64,000 bases of DNA. Origin: Porites lobata. Taxonomy: Eukaryota > Cnidaria > Anthozoa > Scleractinia > Poritidae. Made by a program: the position numbers and the translations under genes. Position 1 is the stretch's first letter. Every line of letters begins with the position of its first letter. The stretch spans positions 756,001 to 820,000 of the forward strand of contig CALNXK010000103.1 in the NCBI GenBank assembly GCA_942486035.1, given 5' to 3'. Under the pieces are notes generated by a model. The model did not search any database. It saw only the letters and a list, made by a program, of their open reading frames with translations, and was not told where the DNA came from. Shown here in pieces: positions 21,701-30,777 of the stretch.

Positions 21701-24700
21701 ATGATGATGATGATAATGATGATGATGCTGGTGATGATGATGATGATGATGATAATGATGATGATGTTGGTGATAATGTGCGTTTCTTTGTTGGAAATGC
21801 GGATAATGAAATCGAAGTGTCGAAACGTAGATTCCTATTTGAAAACGTTTTGGAAAATTTGGATACCGTTCCATAACTACAGACCTTCTAACCAAAACTC
21901 AAGTTTTTGTCAACCGAAAGGAAACTACTGAAAGGGCATCATTTACTACAAGGAAGTTAATCTTGATTTCTAATCGTTGGATCTTTAACCCTCTTGGGAT
22001 CATAAGTCTAGTACTTGATTTGAAAATAAAACTTTAAAGTTATGATCATATCGATGCCTCCTCTTGCAGTTCAGACTAACGTGAACTGACTCGCTAAATT
22101 AAATTACAGTGGAACCTCTCCTTTAAAACACCTGTATTCAAGGACACCTTCATTCAGGGGACAAAACATTTGGTCCTGGAAAAACGCCCACATAATCTTT
22201 GTACCTATTACCTCTATTGAAGGGACACCTCTATTCAGGGGACAACTTAGGTCAACTTAGCACTCAACAAAAAGGGTTGATATCTTTAAGTGTACACTAA
22301 TCACAATTATGGAAGCTTTCACAAACTGAATTATCTCACTCAAACCAATGTACTGCACTCGTTTGAATTCAACAAATAAGTTAAAGAGGACTTCTTTATG
22401 TTGTCTTTGTTGCTTTATTATTAACAAACCGCAGCCCAACCTCATGCAGGAGACACCTCTATTCAAGGGACACTAGCCTCGGTCCCGAGGGTGTCCTTTG
22501 AATAGAGGTCCCTGTATATAGCAAGTCATTTTAAATTTATTATAGCCATTTCCATTTCATATACAGGACTTACCTTAGAGCTTAATGTTGAGCAAGAGGA
22601 ATACATTGGTCTTATGACACCAGAAGCTGGTATCAGAATGGACATTTCTACTCAGGGGGAAATGCCATTTCCACTGGAGCGGGGAATCAGTCTCTCACCA
22701 GGATACGCGACAATGATCGGACTGAGGAAGGTAAGAAACTGGACGTTTTGCCCATCTTAATTGCGACCAACGTGGCCAGATTATTGGCTCAAAGTCTTGT
22801 TGGGAACTGAGAAATGCTAACTTGCTGATAACATGATAACACAGCAGGCTAATCCAAAGTCACCTTTGTCTTTTACTCCAGGCAATTACTTCGGCAGTCC
22901 CCTGGTAATGCCTCTCCTCATGATTAAAAAGATAACTTATATCTATTGAAAAGCACTAACAGTCAATAATTGATTAATTACTTGTAATATCAAACACAGA
23001 CTACAATGTTTGGGCAAAACAGTTTATTGACTAGCAGAACGAGACGCTGGCGAAAGGTCAATGAACAAAACCGCCAAGGGTGGCGTGGGCGCTTAAACGA
23101 TGTCTTGCGTAAAGCTAACGTGGAGCGATCTGAAAGCCGATACACTAAACCCGCGGAAGGCTGGCCCGAAAAGGGCGTGTTCTGTATAGCAATTAGCAAT
23201 CATCACCCGTGGTGATCATTGTACAATTACTTGTAATATCAAACACAGACTACAATGTTTGGGTGAAACAGTTTATTGACTAGCAGAACGAGACGATGGC
23301 GAGAGGACAATGAACAAAACCGCCAAGGCCCAAACATGGTAGTATGTGGTTGAGAGTGATTTTTATAATTAGAGAAATTAATTAACAGTAACTTGAAGAA
23401 ATGGAAGATTAAACTAAACAGCAATATGTGAAATAGCGGCAGCCATGCGAGTAGCAGTCGCCCTCTTTTGTCGATTGGTCATTTCGAGATAAATTAAATA
23501 ACAGTCACTACGCCAGTCACGCTGTGCCTTAATTAACTCAGATGGTACTTTAGCGTATAGGTAATATGACACAATGAACTATCGGACCTAACCGAGAATA
23601 ATGGCATGTCCTGGGGTACCTGGTTAATCCGAAGGTAGTTAACCAAAGCGGCTACAGGGCACAACAAACTACCCGGAATGCGCGGCAAGGGTAAAGAAAA
23701 AAGGCGTTCCTGAAAATGAATAGTTTTAGACGCGCGAACTGTGAGATAAGCGAACGATGCATCAAAGTAAAGATCTGACCGCAAAAGGACCTTAGGCGAG
23801 ACTTGCGCCGTGCGATCAACAACTAAATTCGACTTGCGTAAAAAGGAGTAAAAAGCTACTAGAAAAAGCGCCCACATAGCGACATGCAAAGGCTGATCAA
23901 AATCGAAAAGGTGTACAATGCGTAATAACAATCGTGGAGTGATTGGAGCCTTGCGCTGAACTGCTGTTCCTAAATAACGCTTAACTCCGCGTAACAACAA
24001 TTTATAACGATAATCACTATCCCAAGTCAAATCATGACCGAGAAACTTATGCATATGCTTAATGCTACTTAAATGATTCAGGATAGTACCATAAACGCGG
24101 CCGAGTGACACCAAATAAGCTAGGTACAGTCACTGGAAACGGAGCGGACGAAACCGCCTCACAAAATGTCAAGTTCAAGTTCCTCTGGGTTGAATCTGCG
24201 TATGCTCTTTCGATCAAGTCGCGTCCGAGAGAATCCAATGCTCGAATATCTGGTGATGGTTGAACTGGCCTGCGACGATCTGCAACAAAGGCACAAAGCA
24301 CCCATTAAGAAAGGTCAAAGGTTAAATTCTCGCTGTCAATGGCTAACATGTGAAAACAAAGGTTACGCTGAGAAGCGAGTTCATGGAACTTTCTTTGAAA
24401 AGTAGAATCGGCATCCCAGCCACTAAGGCAATCGGCAAAGACATTGTGGACCCCCGGAATATGAGAGACACGTAAGTCTAAATCATAACGGGCTGATGTG
24501 AGCCAAAGTTGTCTTAAGCAACGCTGCATGAAGGCATCACGTGTACGACCTGAGCGCACCACCTGGACGGCCGCATCATTGTCACACGAAATCTGGAATC
24601 TAGAACCTGCCAACTTGGGGGCCCAAATCTTAACAGCCATGACAAGTACAAACAGTTCTAACGCATTGATGTGCAAGGCCAATTCTTCAATGTCCCTGGG

Positions 24701-27700
24701 AAAAGCGAACGAGGTACATTCGTCGAAACACGTAGCACCGCCTCGATAAAAAGAAGAATCACAGGTAAATAGCACGTCATGAAAGTCACGCGGGGGTAAC
24801 GCAATTATGGCGGAGCCATTGAAGTGTGGTAAAAAGGTCAACCAAAAAACATGAATTACCGCCCGAGTAGTTCGCTGACACACTAACGCTGATTAACGCA
24901 CACCGAATGGGCATCTAGTATCGAAATACAAAAGAGCATCCCACATAAAACCGAGATATTTATAATCTTTGGGGTCAATTGGGAATTGCCGGTACGCACG
25001 TTTTAGATCTTTCTTGTAAACGTAACAACCTGAGCCTTTGCTGATAATGAACTCACGCAGTCTGTCTATGCCTGGAAGACGAAGTTGAAATGCATTGTCC
25101 AAATAATGAGTTTTCGGAATACCGCTGTTGACAGAGGCTGCATGCGGGAAACTAAGATCCATCACAACCCGGCGCTTAGAAGAACCACGTTTGTAGACTG
25201 TCTGTAAAGGGGACGTGATAAGGTCGTCCGATAAAGGATTCTCTTTAAAGGGCCCAGCAAGAGCTCCGAAGCTCAATTCAGTTGATAAATAATGTTGGAC
25301 ATCCTCGGGATAGGCAAGAGCTGACTGATGATTGGTGTGAGTAGGCTGAGGCAAAGCACTGGACGTATAATTTATAGGCCAACCGAATTGCAAGAAATCA
25401 ACAACGACGTGGTCGACATAATCTGACAAATAATGTCTCCAAACAAAAATGTTCAGTTGCGAAGAAACGGGTATTTTGGCTCCGCAGGCATTCGGTTGCG
25501 GACACTTCGAGGCGAGAACATCAGCGACAACCGCGCGCGATGAATTGGCTGAGAAAAATTCATGTTGCGATAACATATGGTGTTCCGTTTTCGTGTCCGT
25601 GTCCGAGTCCGTGTCATAATCCGTATATACTGTTAAGCCAATAGTCTGACTGTCCAGTCATTGCTGGTTGGGAATTCGCATTTTCTGCTTGGGACAGTGT
25701 AGCATAGGGAGCTCGCTTGACTTGCAAACTCGGCACAAATGATGTGAGGCGTAGTTACTAGCAGTGGAATCACAGCAACAAGAACCCTTGTAATTCCACG
25801 CTTGGCAACCTTCAGCTGTGAGTTCTTGTGAAGAAGATCCAGAAGAAGGCGAAGAAGAAGCAGATGAATTCAGATTCCTGGAATGGGTCGAGCGTAAATC
25901 CGAATGCTTGAAAAAGGTGGACGCCATGTCCCGAATTTCAGTAACGCGATCCCAATCCAATCTACGCAGTTCGACTTGCCTTGCCAAATAGGAATAGAAA
26001 CCTCGAACGCTCGCCCATGTGTAACTAATGGCTTTGGCCATAAGAACTTCTAGTATGGCGAGCATGTGCGCGGTCGATGCCGTATCATAGGTTCGAATCA
26101 TCGCCAAATAACCTGCAACAAAAGATGGTAAATTTAAGGAATTGAGCTCAGGATTTATTGACGTACCTGGAACAAAGTCCTGCGGCCAGTCGACGATTGT
26201 TTTCTTTGTGTCAGACTTTCCAGTCGCACATGGCGCTGCCGATGTAGTTGGAGGCGTTGCTGGTCCGAGAACTTGGCGTAAACGGAGCACTTCCAGTTCT
26301 AACGCCAACTTTTCTTTTTCCTGCTTCACCAGCTCTAATTCTTTATCCAAAAGTTGTTGTTTTCTTTCTGAAGGCGAAGGATGCCCGAAGACAGGCCCAA
26401 GGGCTGGTTCGTCGTCGCGGAATTGAGAGTAATGCTCGAATAGCTGAGTTTGCGGCGACGGTGGAAAACCGTAATCTTCCAGTTGGGGTTTGGACCTGGA
26501 TTTCTGCTTGGATTTTTGCGACATGACTGAGAGTGGAAACAACTGAACGCTAGAGATTGACTATAAAAATCGAGAGGGCGTTCGTTCCCTGAATGAGATC
26601 AAGGAAATAAACGATGTCTTGCTCAAAGCTAAGTGGAGCGATCTGGCCCAAAAAGGGCGTGTTCTCTATAGCAATTAGCAATCATCACCCGTGGTGATCC
26701 TTGTACCACCATAATCTAGGGCCTCATTAGTCAATAGTTTGATTTGCTCAATGATGACTTGCTTTATCAGCATTTTTTCGCACCATATAAAGGAATGATC
26801 CAGAATCCGCAATCCGTGAAATCGTTTGCTTGTGGAATCCGGAAACCTGAGTTTCTGAATCGGAAATACTGCTCAAGGTATCCGGAATCTCACTAACGAG
26901 TAACGATTGGAATCCGGAATCCAAGATCCACGGTCCACTGACAAAGATGACGGTATGTAGTCCAGTATCTGTCTTGGATTCACTTACATAAGGCGAAATG
27001 TTTGACAGAGTCTCAGTAATTTCGTTCCTTTTAGGTCCCGATAAAAGAGAATAATCTTGTTTCTTGGTCCCGACCATTTTTACTTGACGTTAAGATTATT
27101 TAATTGGACAACACGATAACGCCCGCGTAATACAATGGTAAAGAGTTGTGGGGGGTGGGTATAGACATGCCCTTCTTTTTTTATTTATTTTAGGAGAAAA
27201 TCATCCGAGAGGATCCGTTCGAGAGGAGGCGATGTTTGAAAGACGTTTACAGAGATGACTCTAACTTATACACAAAACACTTTGGGGCAGTGTACTCCGC
27301 AACGGTACGATAAACCCCCAATATCACTTCTGACTGCATTTTTTGTGACTGTTTATTTGTAAAACTGATCTTTAATTGCAGTAGTCGTGATGTTATTGAT
27401 TAATAGCCATAGTTAATATGAATAAATATAAAATGAATAAATGACTAACTCAGTCATGTTAGCCGTAATAAAATAAAACAGGACGTTTGCAAACTCGAAG
27501 GGCGCTCCCTCCTTCCTCCCTAGCCCTTTGCAGGCTTAACCACGCCAAACTATCCCCTTTCCTCCACCCGTCATAGCTAGGCTACTAAAACATCGGGCTG
27601 GTCGGTAGCCTGTGTCGCTTACAGTTTTGTTTGTTGTGCGGGCAAATGAGCGGCGTAGCCGCTAGGAGAACAAAAGGACAAGGAACCGTGTTTTTTTTCT

Positions 27701-30700
27701 CCTTCTTCTCCTTCCCTCCCTCTTTCGCACGGGCTTTGCGCTCATTTTCACAGATTTTTGTTCATTCTCGCCAAACAATGCACCAGGTTGCCAGGTACGC
27801 ATGCTAGCCAGTCCACGGTCAGTTTCGAACATGTTCCTCCCAAGTAACGAAACTTATATTTGGAGATAGCTTATTAACTGAAGGCTTCACTCAAATCTAG
27901 TATCAAGTTACTGGCGGCATATTTAGTTAATCTTCTGATTTCTCTTTTAAACAAGGTGTAAATATATGATTATTTGTCAGGCTTGCAAAGAATCTTGCCT
28001 AGCATACAATCAGCGCCAACAATGCGGATGTATGGAGTATCGCTTTCCTGGAAATGACAAAGGCATCTGCAATGTATCAGATTTACAGACTAGTAAGCAG
28101 ACTTAACCAACAAATTTTTTTCTTAATATATAAATTCATTTAGCTGCCATTTAACAGTAAGGCCTCGTTTATATACATTTTCTTACAGAACGCTGCGAAC
28201 TGTTTACAGGAGAAACAAAAAGTTGACACGACTAGGGGGGTGATCCGCTTAGCCGGCTCACCCTTTTTTTGAATCGGGTAGGGTCACTCTCTTAGCCCAG
28301 CCACTTTGTCTCATCCAGCAGGGTCAACTGATGATTCGCCCAATATAGGGAATCCGGATTCTGGAATCCAGGAAAGTTTTGCCTGTGGAATCTGGAGTCC
28401 GCAATTTTTTTTGCTGAATCCGGAATCCTGGGCTTTGGAGTCTGGAATCTACTAACGATTGCAATCCGGAATCCAAGTTCTACTTGAAATAATTCGAAGT
28501 CCAGAACTTGGAATCTAGAATCCACGGTCTGGAATCCAGAATTTAAGACTGTGTTGGATTCCATGGGGCGAGCTAATTGCTCAGGCAAACTAAAGAGGAC
28601 ACTTGAACTGAGGGTCTTTAGTTTGTCTCATATAAACGTTCGCTAAATTTGAGCTTGAGCTTGGGAAAGGTTTTCTCCACATAAACGGGTTCTAATTTTA
28701 GTGTCTTTTTTTTATTAACAGCGAGGTGCCTTAGCGCTGTCCAGACGAAGTTCAAAGAAAACAAATTAAATTGTACCAGGTCATGTCCACCACCATGTAG
28801 GTTAGTGAAAGAATCGTCTTTTTTTCAACTGTGAAATAAGTTAAACGCAGTGGCAAACCTTTTTCAGTTATTTTCAAATAAACGATAATTCAACTTTTGA
28901 AGGTCCTGTCTACTGACAGCAATACTTGTTCTAAACATTGAGCTGAATGCCATTTTGTCCACACACGGCCTAAGTCTTTTTTGAATTTGAGGCAAACAAG
29001 GACGTGGGGTTTAATTACTTTTATAAATAGAGATTATACCGTATTAAAATATTTATAAGCTATATTGTACTTAATCAGAAGCTAGCATTTGCCACGATTT
29101 TTCTTTTTTTTAGTGAGGAGGGGTTCAAGAGAAGCTCTTCGTTTGCTATTTGGCCATCAAAGGAACACGAGGTAAATGAACTAGCTACCTCATTAATTAG
29201 CTCTGGTACAAATAAATCTAGGATACCAACATTATGATGCATACATTTGTGTCTTTACCTCTGTACTTCTGTTTAACGTTTCACAGCTACTCTATGTTGA
29301 CAAATATTCACGCACCGAAGAGGGAAATCTCAGGTAAGGTTTTGTGTTACAAACAGGTTCCCATGCAATTTCTTGTATTGTGTTTGTTTGACAAAAACCG
29401 TAAACAACAACAACGACAAAAATTATATGAGTGACTATAGCAGCAACAACTACAACAACGCTCAGAACACCAGGGAAATACAACAAGCCCAATAATAGTA
29501 GTGTCAAGAATTGTAGTCTAAAAATACATGCGCCTCTCATCTATCTCCGACGTTATGCGAGGCGGCTGTTCTCGCAGGCTTCGACAAAGTATAACTGCAA
29601 TATTTTACGTGCAACAAACAACTCCAACAAACATGTAATGCAAAAAAAAACTTCAACAATAAAAACAACTCAACATGCCCTGTAAATGCTAATCAGCTGT
29701 TTTTAATTCTACAGAGGGAATATTTGCAAAGTGCAAGTGTTCTACGAAGAGTTGAACTTAGAGGTGATAAAGGAGCAGAGATCTTACGAGGTACCAATTA
29801 GTTAACTTTGCAGATCATCCATATAGTTATTAGAAGTCTTTGACTTTGAGAGGAACGCGAAAGGGACAAGGAGAGGAGTCTCTTTCCTTCTCTCTCCGAT
29901 TCCTTCTTCCATTTTCCATCTTTCCCCTTGGCTTTCGGCCCCTGCTATGCAGGCTACAGTGACGGCAAAGAACAAGTGGGAAAAAATGCAAGCGCCGTTA
30001 AAAAACCTCTTCGTAAGGTTTTGATCAACGTGGTTTCCAAGAGGTCTTTCTCTGGCTGCAGCAACCATACTTGGGAACAGTTTTGTGAGGAAAAATTCAA
30101 GAGAACCTACAAAAAATGGGCCATTTCTGCATTCTTCAAAACAAAGAAACTGAGTTGATACGTTGGTGACACAGCACGGTCCTGTGTATGAAATAAACCC
30201 AAGCCCGGCCCGTCTCGTTTCATTTTCTTGCCTTTCACTGGAGCGGAATACCAAAGAGGTCTGCTCAGATTGTTTCAGCTATAGTGGAATGGAACCGTTT
30301 TCACCAACAAAGTCGCACCGTTAGTAAAGAGCTGATTTTATGATTTTATTTTACTATTTAACTAAACTTCACCAATACAAAAACGAAAAGTTAAGGGGTT
30401 AATAGAATAAAAGGCCGGACACAACGGCAACTTGCAGCAAATTTCCGTAGCGGCGCTGCAGGCCTTTTATGTCATTCCACACACTAGATAATTCAGTTAG
30501 CTTTTTTTATTCAGTTCACCACTGAACCAAAATTTCAAAACAGAAATAAACAGAAAACAACCTCAAGTTCCCGTTTCCATAATTCGTTTTGTTGATTTCT
30601 CAGAGAGTGGATTTCGTGTCCGACATTGGTGGTCAGCTGGGGCTTTGGATTGGCTTTTCTGTGCTTACTGTGGCTGAGTTCCTGGAACTGGTAGCGTTGC

Positions 30701-30777
30701 TATTTCACATTGTTATCGATAAATTTGATAAAAGATCGCGCCAATACACAGAACAAGAGCATGAAGAGCGTGTCTAA
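18453..30777 (+). CDS. DEG/ENaC channel gene 2 (complete, 12 exons)
   Basis: Gene-level entry. Coding exons are 18453-18737, 19540-19660, 20977-21313, 21528-21646, 22567-22730, 27194-27304, 27981-28092, 28722-28800, 29114-29171, 29287-29333, 29715-29790 and 30604-30777. They total 1683 nt and 560 aa, with all GT-AG junctions in frame. Domains: cytosolic N-terminus with HG at 41-42; TM1 about 54-74; FPTVTFCNFN; RRRR at 151-154; an acidic run about 183-200; YGNCFIFN; CxxxC and CxC thumb cysteines; CPPPC; WPS; TM2 with G-F-S (520-522) as selectivity filter; a short charged C-tail. Length is normal for the family. Function by family: subunit of a trimeric plasma-membrane Na+ channel, possibly ligand- or peptide-gated. 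Exon 3 could start at 20995 instead (554 aa). Gene 3 follows on the same strand; gene 1 is divergent. Confidence 0.93.
19540..19660 (+). CDS. Gene 2 exon 2: FPTVTFCNFN segment
   Basis: 121 nt, phase 0 to 1, acceptor GACTGCAG and donor GTATGT. NLPFPTVTFCNFN is the classic first extracellular motif of the family. The remaining 27 residues are variable. The intron before it (18738-19539) holds nothing recognisable. Confidence 0.92.
19800..20430. repeat. Dispersed repeats in gene 2 intron 2
   Basis: Two pieces are visible. Around 19900-19945, GGCCCTGTCCGGCCACACGT-type sequence resembles a widespread coral MITE terminus. From about 20200, GAGGATATTACATGGCCGGG, TATCTTCGAGTGCTGAAAG and CACGAGTGAGCC match the insertion at 44703-44780. 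Intron 2 (19661-20976) is otherwise unrecognised. Confidence 0.55.
20977..21313 (+). CDS. Gene 2 exon 3: polybasic site, acidic tract, first Cys block
   Basis: 337 nt, phase 1 to 2, donor GTAAGC. I chose the acceptor at CTCCTAG (20970-20976) because it is the first AG after a long pyrimidine-rich stretch; CTGACTCAG (exon from 20995) is equally in phase. Both keep SDRRRRSKD, an R-x-R-R furin-type site, and the tract from NDEDGEDIDDDEHED, with 13 acidic residues in 18. The exon ends FEDMVLSCTYRGVSC, the conserved C.Y.G..C block. Confidence 0.88.
21528..21646 (+). CDS. Gene 2 exon 4: YGNC segment
   Basis: 119 nt, phase 2 to 1, acceptor ATTTCAG and donor GTATGG. It encodes FWIKYWHYKYGNCFIFNSGK and ends KSNKPGPSHG. 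It is five codons shorter than the equivalent exon of genes 1 and 3 because the loop after FNSGK lacks the extra GKT/TGR residues. Confidence 0.92.
21690..21776. repeat. GAT trinucleotide microsatellite (gene 2 intron 4)
   Basis: An imperfect (GAT)n with AAT and GGT interruptions, 44 bp past the exon 4 donor. The poly-His and poly-Met ORFs across it are artefacts of the repeat. Confidence 0.9.
22106..22520. mobile_element. MITE-like repeat with AGAGGTCCC termini (gene 2 intron 4)
   Basis: Starts ACAGTGGAACCTCTCC and ends AGAGGTCCCTGTATATA, roughly inverse. Motifs of the ACACCTCTATTCAAGGGACA type recur inside in both halves. It has no coding capacity and ends about 45 bp before exon 5. Confidence 0.6.
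22567..22730 (+). CDS. Gene 2 exon 5: LELN / PFP block
   Basis: 164 nt, phase 1 to 0, acceptor ATACAG and donor GTAAGA. It encodes GLTLELNVEQEEYIG, then AGIRMDISTQGEMPFP and PGYATMIGLRK. The exon length is identical in all three genes. Confidence 0.94.
22976..23334. repeat. Split direct repeat A1-B1-A2
   Basis: ACTTGTAATATCAAACACAG begins both A copies (from 22980 and 23229), and each runs on through GTTTATTGACTAGCAGAACG to AACAAAACCGCCAAG. B1 between them matches B2 at the far end (26607-26706), sharing AAACGATGTCTTGC, GTGGAGCGATCTG, GGGCGTGTTCT and the palindrome ATCACCCGTGGTGAT. B2 lacks about 30 bases present in the middle of B1. Confidence 0.85.
23414..24301 (-). pseudogene. Tyrosine recombinase of the Ngaro-like element, broken
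   Basis: Three frame pieces. The N-terminal piece (24301-24065) has RDLIERAYADSTQRNL, a SAM-like core-binding start. The middle (24114-23533) has SFLRKSNLV, the box I arginine, and VRASKTIHF, the catalytic-lysine strand. The C-terminal piece (about 23548-23414) resumes in another frame as ELIKAQRDWRSDCYLIYLEM, with the nucleophile tyrosine region. The segment that should carry H-x-x-R between KYHLS and ELIKAQ is deleted, so the enzyme is dead. Confidence 0.8.
24305..24883 (-). pseudogene. RNase H domain (and end of RT) of the Ngaro-like element
   Basis: The first residues (CQRTTRAVIHVF) are the end of the RT fingers/palm. RNase H follows directly with LFTCDSSFYRGGA (Asp), INALELFVLVMAVKIW (Glu), ISCDNDAAVQVVRSG (Asp) and SHIPGVHNVFADCLS (Asp). 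The RT part that should hold the Y-x-D-D catalytic box is missing between VIHVF and WLTFLPHF, so there is an internal deletion. The frame is the same as the upstream RT piece, separated by a TAA. Confidence 0.85.
24893..25657 (-). pseudogene. Reverse transcriptase N-terminal part of the Ngaro-like element
   Basis: It encodes a DTDSDTDTK-type hydrophilic linker, then KRRVVMDLSFPHAASVN, then VYKKDLKRAYRQFPIDPKDY, the RT motif A aspartate in DIRS-type form, then DTRCPFGVR before TAA at 24893-24895. Reading through that TAA gives SALVCQRTT, the natural continuation (family FGLRSA..CQRTT). The TAA is therefore a point mutation, not the protein end. Confidence 0.85.
25658..26542 (-). CDS. gag-like ORF of the Ngaro-like element
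   Basis: 294 codons, intact. The N-terminus is Lys/Gln/Ser rich; residues about 65-95 form a probable coiled coil (KELELVKQEKEKLALELEVL). The C-terminal part has a Ser-rich stretch, then a Cys/His-rich end with CQAWNYKGSC, HHLCRVC and LHCP, as in zinc-binding gag tails of this element class. Its TGA stop is in the same frame as the downstream RT, so RT could be reached by readthrough, or the stop could be a mutation. Confidence 0.75.
   Translation of the reverse strand: MFPLSVMSQKSKQKSRSKPQLEDYGFPPSPQTQLFEHYSQFRDDEPALGPVFGHPSPSERKQQLLDKELELVKQEKEKLALELEVLRLRQVLGPATPPTTSAAPCATGKSDTKKTIVDWPQDFVPGTSINPELNSLNLPSFVAGYLAMIRTYDTASTAHMLAILEVLMAKAISYTWASVRGFYSYLARQVELRRLDWDRVTEIRDMASTFFKHSDLRSTHSRNLNSSASSSPSSGSSSQELTAEGCQAWNYKGSCCCDSTASNYASHHLCRVCKSSELPMLHCPKQKMRIPNQQ
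26607..26706. repeat. Split direct repeat B2
   Basis: The 5' boundary of the element in its coding orientation. It matches B1 (23094-23224) except for a gap of about 30 bases, and ends at TTGTAC like B1. Confidence 0.8.
26788..27000. repeat. GGAATCC repeat family, copy 3 (gene 2 intron 5)
   Basis: Contains TGGAATCCGG, TCGGAAATACTGCTC, GATTGGAATCCGGAATCC and TGTCTTGGATTC...AAGGCGA, in the same order as the copy at 5869-6105. It lies 80 bp beyond the Ngaro-like element. Confidence 0.7.
27194..27304 (+). CDS. Gene 2 exon 6
   Basis: 111 nt, phase 0 on both sides, acceptor TATTTTAG and donor GTACGA. It encodes EKIIREDPFERRRCLKD, then NLYTKHFGAVYSAT. It aligns with VEIIREDPFNNNRC of gene 3. Confidence 0.93.
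27500..27860. repeat. GC-rich dispersed repeat (gene 2 intron 6)
   Basis: Pyrimidine-rich blocks (CTCCCTCCTTCCTCCC, TCTCCTTCTTCTCCTTCCCT) flank GAGCGGCGTAGCCGCTAG, a short palindrome. It resembles repeats common in coral DNA but I cannot define its ends. Confidence 0.4.
27981..28092 (+). CDS. Gene 2 exon 7: CxxxC...CxC thumb segment
   Basis: 112 nt, phase 0 to 1, acceptor TTTGTCAG and donor GTAAGC. It encodes ACKESCLAYNQRQQCGCMEY, then RFPGNDKGICN. It has the same Cys spacing as genes 1 and 3, with two fewer residues in the Pro-rich loop. Confidence 0.94.
28345..28575. repeat. GGAATCC repeat family, copy 4 (gene 2 intron 7)
   Basis: Dense GGAATCC / GGAATCTGGAGTCC words with the shared terminus AGACTGTGTTGGATTCCATG, then GGGCGA. 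It occupies a third of intron 7. Confidence 0.75.
28722..28800 (+). CDS. Gene 2 exon 8: CPPPC segment
   Basis: 79 nt, phase 1 to 2, identical in length to gene 3 exon 8. It encodes RCLSAVQTKFKENKLNCTRS, then CPPPC, the conserved C-P-x-P-C signature of the thumb base. Donor GTTAGT. Confidence 0.94.
29114..29171 (+). CDS. Gene 2 exon 9: WPS segment
   Basis: 58 nt, phase 2 to 0, identical in length to gene 3 exon 9. It encodes EEGFKRSSSFAIWPSKEHE, with the S-x-x-x-W-P-S motif. Donor GTAAAT. Confidence 0.92.
29287..29333 (+). CDS. Gene 2 exon 10 (short form)
   Basis: 47 nt, phase 0 to 2, acceptor TTTCACAG and donor GTAAGG. It encodes LLYVDKYSRTEEGNLR. Gene 3 has 71 nt here, eight residues more. 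The reading frame is kept. Confidence 0.85.
29715..29790 (+). CDS. Gene 2 exon 11: FYEELN segment
   Basis: 76 nt, phase 2 to 0, identical in length to gene 3 exon 11. It encodes GNICKVQVFYEELNLEVIKE, then QRSYE, the last extracellular β-strand before TM2. The next intron (29791-30603) contains a 150-codon minus ORF I reject and a short inverted pair AAAGGCC/GGCCTTT near 30410-30470. Confidence 0.93.
30604..30777 (+). CDS. Gene 2 exon 12: TM2, selectivity filter, C-terminus
   Basis: 57 codons and TAA. RVDFVSDIGGQLGLWIGFSV contains the small-residue degenerin-site region and G-F-S, the G/S-x-S selectivity filter; VLTVAEFLELVALLFHIVI completes TM2. The C-tail of about 20 residues is charged and ends EERV. 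Confidence 0.95.
   Translation, partial: RVDFVSDIGGQLGLWIGFSVLTVAEFLELVALLFHIVIDKFDKRSRQYTEQEHEERV

Larger units (their letters stand above)
22976..26706 (-). mobile_element. Decayed Ngaro/DIRS-type tyrosine-recombinase retrotransposon
   Basis: A 3.7 kb element antisense to gene 2, inside intron 5. The minus strand carries, in order, gag (26542-25658), reverse transcriptase (25657-about 24840), RNase H (to 24305) and tyrosine recombinase (24301-23414). The termini are split direct repeats, not LTRs: in plus order A1 22976-23085, B1 23094-23224, A2 23225-23334, coding region, B2 26607-26706. This A-B-A / B layout with recombinase instead of integrase, and order gag-RT-RH-YR, fits Ngaro-like elements; I saw no methyltransferase domain. 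Several stops, a frameshift and two catalytic-motif deletions make it inactive. Confidence 0.85.

Noticed and set aside
21665..21895. Histidine-rich minus ORF and methionine-rich plus ORF
   Set aside because: Both are translations of the GAT microsatellite in intron 4 of gene 2.
24166..26526. Plus-strand ORFs opposite the Ngaro-like element
   Set aside because: They are antisense shadows of the gag, RT and recombinase frames.
29802..30254. 150-codon minus-strand ORF in gene 2 intron 11
   Set aside because: It lies wholly inside an intron and shows no domain. Part of it looks like repeat sequence.
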